Position numbers and translations under genes: made by a program
Notes under the pieces: generated by a model
The model's database searches: none
Told to the model about the DNA's origin: nothing
What the model saw: the letters and a program-made list of their open reading frames with translations, nothing else
Assembly: GCA_902793465.1 (NCBI GenBank)
Contig: CADBDT010000004.1
Location: 152,521-216,520, forward strand
Direction of reading: 5' to 3'
Length of the DNA stretch: 64,000 bases
From: an uncultured Coriobacteriaceae bacterium
Lineage (GTDB): Bacteria > Actinomycetota > Coriobacteriia > Coriobacteriales > Atopobiaceae
In this document: in pieces, positions 15,174-22,830 of the stretch
Position numbering within the stretch: the first letter of the stretch is position 1
Layout of the letters: each line of letters starts with the position of its first letter

Positions 15174-17981
15174 TTAGTCGTGCACGACCACAACGTCGCC
15201 GACCTTAATGGCGTTGTACAGGATCTCGGCGGCGTAGTAGGGAAGGTTTACACAGCCGTGGCTGCCATCAAACTGGTAGATGTTTTCGCCAAAGTAGTTG
15301 CGCCACAGGGCGTCGTGCAAGCCATAGCCCCCGTAGAACGGCATCCAGTACTGTACGTCACTCTCGTAGTCTGGCAGCCCATCGCCGTCCTGATCCAGGC
15401 CGATGAGCTTTTCGGGTGACTTCTTCTTTTCTAGGTAAAAGACACCGGTTACCGTCTCGTCGTTGAGCGCTGTGTTGCCCGAAACGCACTCGGACTGCAT
15501 TATTATGTTTGAGTCCTCGTCAAACATAATTACATACTGTTCGGTTAGGTCTACGTCTACGTAGCGCGGACCCCAGTCCTGAGCATTGTGAATGTACTTT
15601 TCGGCAGTGCTCTTCATGGGGATTTCCAAAGGCTCGGAGGATCCAGCAGCCAGCTGTTCGCATACCTTAACGGTTAGTGCCTGGGGGTCGATTTCCCATC
15701 CGTAGGTTCCGCCGAATACCTGGACACGCTTGCCGTCGCTTGCGCGCGTGTAGGTTCGCTGCGTGCCAACAGTGTTGACCTTTTTGGCAAGAGTGTTAAT
15801 TGCCCAGTCTGCCACCCAATCTGCATTGGCAACAACGTTGCCGTCCTTGTCCAGCGAAAGCCAGGAACGTATGAGCTCCGAATCTATGGTTGCTGCCTTG
15901 GATTCCTTAACCATAAGGGGAATCTCGAGGTCTCCCAAGGCGTTGGCCTGCTTTATGGCGCCGTCTATTGTGTTCGAACTCATGGTAATGTTCGGCTTTT
16001 GAATTTGCTCTTCGCCAAATGTGACCTCGTTCTTTAGCTCCTTAACAGCCTGTGTGACCGTCTGGTTGGCAAGGTCGTGCGAAATCGCGTTGCCATTTTT
16101 TTCCTCCTTGGCCACAAAGGTCTTCTTGGAGGAGTCGTAGGTAATGGATGCGTCCTGCGGCATGGTGGCATTCTTGTTGTAGGCGTCCACTGTTGCGTCG
16201 GTTGTCGACTGGAGCTTGTCTTGGTTAAAGAGCACGCCCTCGGTTACGCTAAACGTTCGCGGCAAGAAGGCCGCAACGGGCCAGGTCCACCCAGGAAGAT
16301 CCTTTTTTGCGCCCTCCTCGTAAGCCTGCGGATCGAGCGAAAAATCTATGTCGCCCGAGCTAATGTCCAGGTTTATGCCGTCGCCAGTAACCTTGAGGTC
16401 ATAGTTTGTGTGAGCTTCCTGAACCTTGGAGGCAACTTTTTTGGCTGTGCTCCAGGATGCGTCCACCTCGTTGATTACGGTTCCCGGCAAATAGTGCATA
16501 GAGAAGAACACCGATACGCCTATATACAAAACAATAATTACGACGGGAACAATGAATTTGGGCGATTTTGCGTTGTTTACCACCCAGTCCCTGGCGGATG
16601 TAAACGCATGCTGCACGACCTCAAACGGAGTTCGCTTCTCCTGTTCCTTAATGTGGGCTGCCTTGGGCTTGCCCTTTGTCTTTGCCGTTGTAGCGGCGAC
16701 CTTTGGCTTTGACCCAGCTGGCTTGGCCGCTGCAGCCGCCGCTTTGGTGCCAGCGGGCTTTTGGCCATTGACCGTCTTGCCGTTTTGCGTAGCGGCCTTC
16801 TTTGCGGCCTTTTGCTTTTTTGCGCCTGCGCTCGCTGCACCGGCTGCCGCGGCCTTTTTTGCTGTTGTTTTTGACTGTGCGGCTTTAGGGCCGTTTGGCT
16901 GGGCGACCGTTGTCTCGGCGTTCTTGGGGACGGATTTGATCTTTTTTGTTCCGTTTTCGCCTGCGACTTTGGTGGTGTTTGGCCTTGATGCCTTCGTGGC
17001 TGCGGCCTTGCCCTTTCCAGAGCCTTTGGCCACCTTGGGGCTTGCGACGTTTGCTGGAACGGCCGTTGATTCGGGCGTTCTCTTTCTCTTTTTTGTTGGC
17101 TCTCCAGCCGTTGCTCGGGTTGCAGCTATCTTTGCGCTCTCGGTCTGGGTGGCGCCTGTCGTAGCCTCCGAAGGAGCGGCCTTTGTCGTGCTAGCGGGCC
17201 TTCCTTTTGCTGATGCAGGCCTGCGAGTCCGCTTTGCCAAAGCGGTAGAGTCGTTGTTCGGGCGTTTGGCTAGGCTTGTTGAGCCATTCTTTTTACGCTT
17301 GGTCAGGTTTGTAGGACCGTTCTGGCGCCTGGCTAGGCTGGTTGATCCTGCGGCTGCCGGCCTTTTGCCGCGCTTGGGCGACTGATTGGCCATCTGCTGC
17401 GAAGGAGCATCCTTGCGCTTGACCTTCTTGTTAGGCGTTTTTTTGTTTCCCGATTTGGGCGCGCCCCCTGCGTTGGGAGTGCCGGCCGCCTTGGGGGCGT
17501 TGCCCGCCTTGGGGGCGCTACCAGCGTTAGAGCCGCTGGCCGACTTGGGAGCGCTACCTGTCTTGGAGGCGCTGGTCGACCTGGAAGTATTGTTCTCTTG
17601 CGAAACGCTACCAGCCTTGGGAGCATTACCCGCGTTAGAAGTACTGGTTGCCTTGGGAGCGCCTGCTGTTTTGGAAGCGCTGGTCGGCTTTAGTACGCTG
17701 CCTGTTTTGGGCGCGGCATCCGCCTTGGGCGCGTTGCCCGTCGTGGGAGCATTGCCCATTTTGGGAGCTGCGTCTGTCTCGGGGACGCCGTCCACGTTTG
17801 AGGCACCGCCATCATTGGGAGTTGCGCTCTCTTTTGTGGATGGAGAGGCCGAAGGCTCGCGCCGCTGGTCGATGGCCTGTCTGGATTCTGGCTTGGTTGT
17901 GTCCTTACTTGCTTCTGTCGCTTTGTTCTGCATTCCTTCTATTCCAAACTCAAAGGCAACAGCATGGACCACAAGTCTCAT
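15174..17981 (-). CDS. Membrane-anchored L,D-transpeptidase (YkuD) with long low-complexity basic N-terminal tail
   Basis: Up to 935 residues. Residues 1-~470 are low complexity: first five-residue-like repeats (GNAPKA, SASKTGSAPK), then Lys/Ala/Pro-rich histone-H1-like sequence (TAKKAAAAGAASAG, KKAATQNG). One membrane helix (~474-495) is followed by an extracytoplasmic region with a peptidoglycan-binding-like domain (~500-760) and the YkuD catalytic domain. The catalytic motif GSHGCVNLP ends the protein (Cys ~910, with His just before). An EF-hand-like loop, DQDGDGLPDYESD, is inserted before it and may bind calcium. The enzyme would form 3-3 cross-links or attach proteins in peptidoglycan. 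Start uncertain: ATG 17981 and ATG 17935 are both in frame and neither has a good ribosome site. Confidence 0.9.
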   Translation of the reverse strand: MRLVVHAVAFEFGIEGMQNKATEASKDTTKPESRQAIDQRREPSASPSTKESATPNDGGASNVDGVPETDAAPKMGNAPTTGNAPKADAAPKTGSVLKPTSASKTAGAPKATSTSNAGNAPKAGSVSQENNTSRSTSASKTGSAPKSASGSNAGSAPKAGNAPKAAGTPNAGGAPKSGNKKTPNKKVKRKDAPSQQMANQSPKRGKRPAAAGSTSLARRQNGPTNLTKRKKNGSTSLAKRPNNDSTALAKRTRRPASAKGRPASTTKAAPSEATTGATQTESAKIAATRATAGEPTKKRKRTPESTAVPANVASPKVAKGSGKGKAAATKASRPNTTKVAGENGTKKIKSVPKNAETTVAQPNGPKAAQSKTTAKKAAAAGAASAGAKKQKAAKKAATQNGKTVNGQKPAGTKAAAAAAKPAGSKPKVAATTAKTKGKPKAAHIKEQEKRTPFEVVQHAFTSARDWVVNNAKSPKFIVPVVIIVLYIGVSVFFSMHYLPGTVINEVDASWSTAKKVASKVQEAHTNYDLKVTGDGINLDISSGDIDFSLDPQAYEEGAKKDLPGWTWPVAAFLPRTFSVTEGVLFNQDKLQSTTDATVDAYNKNATMPQDASITYDSSKKTFVAKEEKNGNAISHDLANQTVTQAVKELKNEVTFGEEQIQKPNITMSSNTIDGAIKQANALGDLEIPLMVKESKAATIDSELIRSWLSLDKDGNVVANADWVADWAINTLAKKVNTVGTQRTYTRASDGKRVQVFGGTYGWEIDPQALTVKVCEQLAAGSSEPLEIPMKSTAEKYIHNAQDWGPRYVDVDLTEQYVIMFDEDSNIIMQSECVSGNTALNDETVTGVFYLEKKKSPEKLIGLDQDGDGLPDYESDVQYWMPFYGGYGLHDALWRNYFGENIYQFDGSHGCVNLPYYAAEILYNAIKVGDVVVVHD

Positions 17982-18416
17982 GCGTAATAAACCAAGTAGA
18001 TACGTAGCTAAAGAAGATTACCGCTAATTTGTGTCAGTTAAACCTATATCGAATGGATTCAGCACCAAATCCATAATGCACACCTTATTGACGTCCCCGT
18101 GTTTGCGAATATGTTCGTGGTGTTGCGGGGCCGGGCCTTGACGGCTGGCTGTCAAGGGTCTTCTTAGGCGGTGTACCCCGAGCTGGCATCTCCCCGTGTT
18201 TTGTAGTTGCCAAGGTGGATAGGCACACACTCGGGGTGGGGTCATCCGCGCGGATGGGTGGCAGCCGAGTGTGCACGCGTGCCGCCAGGACCCGCGACCC
18301 TGCCTTCGGCCGGGCTTGCCCGCCCGCTGGCGCCCCACGACGGTTGCTGCCAGAAGTATGGGTGGATGGCCTGGCTGCCCTTATCCGCACGCGTGGTAGC
18401 CCCCCGCAAGCAAGAC
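17982..18416. other. GC-rich structured intergenic region, no gene supported
   Basis: Gap between two diverging genes. It contains CCTTGACGGCTGGCTGTCAAGG (18136-18157, 7-bp stem) and a larger nested palindrome at ~18222-18275: GCACACACTCGG pairs with CCGAGTGTGC around the perfect palindrome CATCCGCGCGGATG. GC content is higher than in neighbouring genes. Short open frames exist on both strands but have low-complexity, non-family translations. It does not match a riboswitch, RNase P RNA, tmRNA or SRP RNA that I can recognise by eye. A structured RNA or a regulatory island is possible. Confidence 0.5.
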
Positions 18417-18517
18417 CTTAAAGAACCTTAAGCCATGTGTGAGATGTGGTGTAGACCTGGTTCTTTAAGTTTTGTTAAAGCGTACGGTCGTATCTTCGTC
18501 GTGTGTTGGAACACACG
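18417..18517 (+). promoter_or_regulatory. Operator-like palindromes upstream of the carbohydrate-binding lipoprotein gene
   Basis: Three dyads lie in the last 120 bases before the start codon: CTTAAAGAACCTTAAG (18417-18432), CTTTAAGTTTTGTTAAAG (18463-18480; arms CTTTAA/TTAAAG) and the perfect dyad CGTGTGTTGGAACACACG (18500-18517). The last ends one base before the ribosome site AAGGAGG, so it could also be an RNA hairpin controlling translation. The first two share the TTAAAG half-site, as expected for a transcription factor operator. No -35/-10 pair was assigned with confidence. Confidence 0.5.
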
Positions 18518-18533
18518 AAGGAGGTTCTACGTT

Positions 18534-19859
18534 ATGAAAACGATCAAGACAACGGGTGCACGTTCCGCAATTATGGCAGGTCTTCTTTCTCTTGCGCTTG
18601 TAGGGTGTGGCGCAGGTGCAGGCTCGGGCTCTTCCTCGGCCAATGCCAGCTCTGCGAGCAATCAGGCGGCTTCCAGTGCGCTGTCTGTATCGTCCGCAGC
18701 CTCAACGGCCTCGGGCGACTCCATTCTGAACACCGCCGACCTGTTTACAGATCGTGACATGCAGCAGACTGCCGACACGAGCTCGGCAACAAAGATTAGC
18801 GTGCAGGACAATACCAATGTAACTATAGACAAGGAAGGCGTGTACGTGCTTTCCGGTTCTGCAAGCAACGTGACCATTAACGTTACCGCAGACGACACCG
18901 CCAAGGTCCAGCTTGTTCTAGACGGCCTTACAATCCAGAACACCAATACCCCGGCCATCTGCGTGACCTCTGCCGACAAGGTATTTGTTACCACGGCAAA
19001 GGGGAGTACCAACAAGCTCACGGTTACGGACGCCTTTGCTACGGACGAACAGACCAAGGCAGACGCAGTGGTATTCTCTAAGGACGACCTGGTGCTCAAC
19101 GGCGAGGGATCGCTGGAGATAAGCTCTTCGCAAAACGGTGTCTCGTCGCACGACGACCTTAAGGTTACGGGTGGAACCTATGTAATAAACAGCCAAGAGG
19201 ACGCGCTCGAGGCAAACGACAATGTGCTCGTAGCCGGAGGCGCAATAACCATAACGTCTCAGAAGGACGGCATCCACGCAGAAAACGACGAGGACAATAC
19301 CACAGGCAACGTATACATTAGCAATGCGAACCTGACCATAGACGCAAAGGGCGACGGTATACAGGCTACTGCAGCCCTACAGATAGACAGCGGAGTTCTT
19401 GCCGTTACGGCTGCTGAGGGCCTGGAAGCCACGTATATCCAAGTTAACGATGGCAACATTAACGTGACTGCGACCGACGACGGCATAAACGGATCCAACA
19501 AGTCTACCGCGTACACTCCCACCATCGAGATTCGCGGAGGAAACCTTGTGGTGGAAATGGGCCAGGGAGACACCGACGCGCTCGACGTAAACGGCAACCT
19601 GTACATAAGCGGCGGAACAGTGGACATATCGGCGCAGTCTGCGTTCGACTACGACGGCGAGGGCTCGCTTACGGGCGGTACCGTGTACGTTAACGGCGAA
19701 CAAGTGGACACCCTCCAGAACTCCATGATGGGTGGCGGCCAAGGCGGCGGTATGATGGGCGGCCACGGCGGCGGCATGATGGGCCAACAAGGCGGCGATA
19801 TGCAGGGAGGTATGCCCGGTGGCCGCGATGGCGGCATGCAGGGTAGTATGCAGGGCTAA
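18534..19859 (+). CDS. Secreted lipoprotein with carbohydrate-binding beta-helix domain (DUF4353-like)
   Basis: A 441-residue lipoprotein. The signal peptide ends in lipobox LVGC (Cys25), followed by a Ser/Ala-rich linker. Residues ~75-395 form a repetitive beta-solenoid typical of the 'carbohydrate-binding domain-containing' DUF4353 family: DKEGVYVLSGSASNVTINV, KDDLVLNGEGSLEI, HDDLKVTGGTYVINSQEDAL, VLVAGGAITITSQKDGIHAE. The tail (~400-441) is Gly/Met-rich (GQGGGMMGGHGGGMMG) and of unknown role. ATG 18534 is chosen, with AAGGAGG 8 bases upstream. Exposed on the outer membrane face. Family members are often found near CotH-type kinases; none is present here. Confidence 0.88.
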   Translation: MKTIKTTGARSAIMAGLLSLALVGCGAGAGSGSSSANASSASNQAASSALSVSSAASTASGDSILNTADLFTDRDMQQTADTSSATKISVQDNTNVTIDKEGVYVLSGSASNVTINVTADDTAKVQLVLDGLTIQNTNTPAICVTSADKVFVTTAKGSTNKLTVTDAFATDEQTKADAVVFSKDDLVLNGEGSLEISSSQNGVSSHDDLKVTGGTYVINSQEDALEANDNVLVAGGAITITSQKDGIHAENDEDNTTGNVYISNANLTIDAKGDGIQATAALQIDSGVLAVTAAEGLEATYIQVNDGNINVTATDDGINGSNKSTAYTPTIEIRGGNLVVEMGQGDTDALDVNGNLYISGGTVDISAQSAFDYDGEGSLTGGTVYVNGEQVDTLQNSMMGGGQGGGMMGGHGGGMMGQQGGDMQGGMPGGRDGGMQGSMQG

Positions 19860-19891
19860 GAGTCTGCCTAGCAGGAAGGACCGCGGTAAAA

Positions 19892-19915
19892 CCCAGCCCC
19901 TGCTTAGGGGCTGGG
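19892..19915 (+). terminator. Hairpin after the lipoprotein gene
   Basis: CCCAGCCCC and GGGGCTGGG form a perfect 9-bp stem with a 6-base loop, 32 bases after the stop. No clear T-tract follows, so it is a weak intrinsic terminator at best or a 3'-end stabiliser. Confidence 0.55.
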
Positions 19916-19982
19916 CCTACTTACGCCTCGCGCGCCTCGTGCTTGCTCGCGTTATTATGGTGTGGAGCCATAAGGAGGACGC

Positions 19983-21437
19983 ATGAACGAGCTTGGCAAG
20001 CAGTTTAGGGAATACGTGCTTGGTGCTGCAATTCCCGACTGCACCGTACAAAAGATTGACAACGAGCACATTACGCTAACCACGCCCGATGCCGTTGGCG
20101 AGGTAAACTTCTACGATTTTGAAGGTGCCCCAGAGATTGTTGAGCTGCGTATCGTAAACCCCGAGTGCGACTGCGAGCCAAAGTTCTTCCTGCACTTCGA
20201 GCTGGAAGACGAGAGTCGCGCCGAGGAGCTCTTTAACGAGATGGCCAGCGAGCTGGAACACCACGATCGCTACGACACCACACGTGTTTTGCTTTGCTGT
20301 ACGGCGGGTATGACAACATCTATGTTTGCGAGCAAGCTAACCGACGCGGCCAACACGCTCTCTTTGGACTACACGTTTGACGCCATCCCGCTTGAGCAGG
20401 CAAAGGAGCATGGCGGATCCTACGATGCGGTGCTTCTTGCTCCGCAGGTGGGCTACCAGCGCCAGGCTGTTGCAGATGCCTTTCCCAACGCGGCCGTGGT
20501 GGAGATTCCAGCAAAGGTATTTGCGAGCTTCGATGCCGGTGCTGCGCTGCGCATGGTAATGCACTTGCTTTCGGACAACACGTTTTTTGTCGATCAGGAC
20601 TCAACCAACCTCAAATTTGCACGCAACCTCAAAAACGACAAGCGCATTATGGTTATAACCATTGTTAACCGACCGCGCTTCTCGTGGATAGGTTGGCGCA
20701 TTTACGATGGGGACAAGATCGAAGCCCACGGAAGCGTTACTAAGCCCAAGCACGACCTGCGCGACGTGGAGGACCTTCTGGCTACCATGCACTTTAGGGG
20801 TTACGACCCCAGCGAGCTCGATGCCATTGGCATAGCTGTGCCTGGCGTGGTAAATCGCGGTTCGGTGGCCTTTACCGGCCACAACATTACCGACTACGAG
20901 CTGGGAAGGACGCTTGCCAAGCGCTACGGGCTTAAGGTGTTTGTGGACAACAACGCAAACGCTGCGGCCGTGGGCTGCTATATGACGCAGGACGAATACG
21001 ATTCGGTCGTACTGCATGCACAGCAGACTGGATATGCTGTGGGTGGCCAGGGTATCGTGGTGGACGGGCATCTGCTCAAGGGCCGCAAGAACTTTGCGGG
21101 CGAGTTGGGTCCGCTGTTTGGTGCCGTGCACACGACGGTACGCGAGGAGCGCAAGAATCTGGACCCGTGGACGCCCGAGGGCATGCGTAAGCTGGTGGCT
21201 CCCGTGCTCGCCTCCGACGTCTCGCTTGTTGCGCCGGACGCAATCTACGTTGCGGTGGATCTTCTGGACGACATGGAGGCTCTGCGCAAAGAGATGGAAT
21301 TGTACTTTGGCAGCAGGCTGGAAACATACATCCCCGACCTCGTTCACGTTACGGACTACCGCGAGCGCATTACACTGGGCGAGCTTGCGCTTTGCCTGCA
21401 AAAACTCAACAACCCGCGTCCACACCGCAAGCATTAG
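19983..21437 (+). CDS. Fusion protein: N-terminal domain, PTS EIIB-like domain and ROK-like domain
   Basis: A 484-residue cytosolic protein with AAGGAGG upstream. Residues 1-95 are acidic and of unknown fold. Residues ~99-190 resemble a lactose/cellobiose-type PTS IIB domain: RVLLCCTAGMTTSM, where Cys106 is in the position of the phosphorylated Cys in family members with C-SAGMSTS. Residues ~215-470 resemble a ROK sugar kinase/regulator: AIGIAVPGVVNRGSVAF (281), KVFVDNNANAAAVG (318) and NFAGELGPLFG (370). The usual ROK zinc motif (CxCGxxGC) is absent, and no DNA-binding HTH is seen. It may sense PTS phosphorylation or be a degenerate kinase. The DUF2804 gene follows 89 bases later. Confidence 0.8.
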   Translation: MNELGKQFREYVLGAAIPDCTVQKIDNEHITLTTPDAVGEVNFYDFEGAPEIVELRIVNPECDCEPKFFLHFELEDESRAEELFNEMASELEHHDRYDTTRVLLCCTAGMTTSMFASKLTDAANTLSLDYTFDAIPLEQAKEHGGSYDAVLLAPQVGYQRQAVADAFPNAAVVEIPAKVFASFDAGAALRMVMHLLSDNTFFVDQDSTNLKFARNLKNDKRIMVITIVNRPRFSWIGWRIYDGDKIEAHGSVTKPKHDLRDVEDLLATMHFRGYDPSELDAIGIAVPGVVNRGSVAFTGHNITDYELGRTLAKRYGLKVFVDNNANAAAVGCYMTQDEYDSVVLHAQQTGYAVGGQGIVVDGHLLKGRKNFAGELGPLFGAVHTTVREERKNLDPWTPEGMRKLVAPVLASDVSLVAPDAIYVAVDLLDDMEALRKEMELYFGSRLETYIPDLVHVTDYRERITLGELALCLQKLNNPRPHRKH

Positions 21438-21526
21438 CAGAACGCTGGGCACACCACCACGAGTCAAGCTAGAATGGATGCAGGCACATACATGCGCATT
21501 CGGCAGGAGGGAAGGGGAGTAACACA

Positions 21527-22573
21527 ATGGCGCAGGAACATCTGATTACTAACGCTTCGGGTCCGCTCCTAAACGAGGACGGGAGCCTGAGGGAACCAGG
21601 CTATGCATTTGCACCGCCCTTCGAGTACAGTCACGACCGTATTGCAGCCTCGCCTCTTCGTATTAAGGACTGGGATTACTACTTGGCAAACGACGACGAG
21701 TACGCCGTTTGCCTTACGTTTTCGGACCTTGGCTACATAGGCCTTGTGTCTGCGAGCGTGCTCGACTTTGCCAACCGTACATACAAGACCACCAGCGAGC
21801 TTCTTGTAATGCCGCTCGGACGCATGGGCTTGCCAACGAGTTCGGACGTGGGCGACATAGAATGGCAGAACAAGCGGTGTCGGGTTCACTTTGCCCATAC
21901 GCCTGCTGGAAGGCGACTCTCGTTCTTCATGGCTCGCTTTGACGGCGACGAGGAGCTGGACGTGGAGCTTCTTCTGGACGAGCCTCCACGTGACTCGATG
22001 GTTATCTGCACGCCGTGGGCCACTAACCCAAAGGCGTTCTACTACAACCGCAAGATTCTGGGCATGCGTGCCCGTGGCGGTTTTAGGAAGGGGGCGCTCT
22101 CTCACGAGTTCGACCGCTCGCAGTCGCTTGGCCTGCTGGATTGGGGTCGCGGCGTGTGGACATACAACAACACTTGGTATTGGGCGGCTATCCAAGGGCA
22201 CGTGGACGGGCACGTTGTTGCGCTCAACCTTGGCTACGGATTTGGCGATACAAGCGCCGCAAGCGAGAACATGCTGTTTGTGGATGGCATTGCGCACAAG
22301 CTGGGCCTCGTAGACTTTGGCATGCCAGTCCTTCCCGATGGGAGCTACGACTACCTGGAGCCATGGCATATAACCGATCAGGATGGCAGGCTTGACCTCG
22401 CGTTTTCTCCCGAGATCGACCGCGTGGACAACATAGACGTCGCAGGGGTCGTGTCCTCGAAGCAGCATCAGGTCTTTGGCAAGGTTTCCGGTTACGCCGT
22501 GCTCGACGATGGCTCGAGGCTCGAGCTCGAGGGAATCCGCGGCAGTGCGGAGCACATACACAACAAGTACTGA
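21527..22573 (+). CDS. DUF2804 family protein
   Basis: A 348-residue protein matching DUF2804: the family opening ITNASGPLLNEDGSLREPGYA, the central IKDWDYYLAND and YNRKILGMRARG, GLLDWGRGVWTYNNTWYWA (~205-225) and the C-terminal QVFGKVSGYAVLDDGSRLEL. It is a beta-rich protein without signal peptide or membrane helix; the biochemical role of the family is not established. The ribosome site is GGAGGG with a spacing of ~14, or AAGGGGAG nearer the ATG. It shares strand and neighbourhood with the IIB-ROK gene, and its stop lies within the start of a palindromic repeat. Confidence 0.88.
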   Translation: MAQEHLITNASGPLLNEDGSLREPGYAFAPPFEYSHDRIAASPLRIKDWDYYLANDDEYAVCLTFSDLGYIGLVSASVLDFANRTYKTTSELLVMPLGRMGLPTSSDVGDIEWQNKRCRVHFAHTPAGRRLSFFMARFDGDEELDVELLLDEPPRDSMVICTPWATNPKAFYYNRKILGMRARGGFRKGALSHEFDRSQSLGLLDWGRGVWTYNNTWYWAAIQGHVDGHVVALNLGYGFGDTSAASENMLFVDGIAHKLGLVDFGMPVLPDGSYDYLEPWHITDQDGRLDLAFSPEIDRVDNIDVAGVVSSKQHQVFGKVSGYAVLDDGSRLELEGIRGSAEHIHNKY

Positions 22574-22748
22574 CCTATCAAAGGGGGAGTACGAAAACTC
22601 GCGAAGAAGTGGGTGCCGTAAGGGGATACTCCCCATCGGGTACATCGCGAGTTAGCAATTCCCTACGATAGGGCCTATCCGCGATGTACCCGTAGGGGAA
22701 TATCCCCTTACGGCACTCCGTTTACGAACAGCCTGCTCCTGATAGGTC
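22572..22748. repeat. Composite palindrome: family A copy nested inside split family C arms
   Basis: The outer arms GACCTATCA (22572) and TGATAGGTC (22748) match the family C element at 29.8 kb, including the following AAGGGGGAGTAC. Between them, at 22613-22716, is a complete family A copy: GTGCCGTAAGGGGATACTCC pairs with ATATCCCCTTACGGCAC, with core GGGTACATCGCGA / CGCGATGTACCC. This looks like one element inserted into another. It overlaps the last two bases of the DUF2804 stop codon. Confidence 0.82.
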
Positions 22749-22830
22749 AAAAGTGCCCTGAGCGCCTGCTCGCTTTTCGTTAATATAGTCCTGTAGGAAC
22801 CAGCGCCATTTGGACGATAAGAGGCCCATT

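Noticed and set aside
15174..17391. Large plus-strand frames opposite the L,D-transpeptidase tail (Ala/Phe/Leu-rich)
   Set aside because: They are reverse complements of Lys/Ala-rich codons; hydrophobic composition is an artefact and no start sites are present.
18085..18431. Small open frames on both strands in the 18.1-18.4 kb gap
   Set aside because: No ribosome sites, Pro/Arg/Gly-rich non-family translations, and frames on both strands across the same palindromes; better explained as GC-rich structured DNA.
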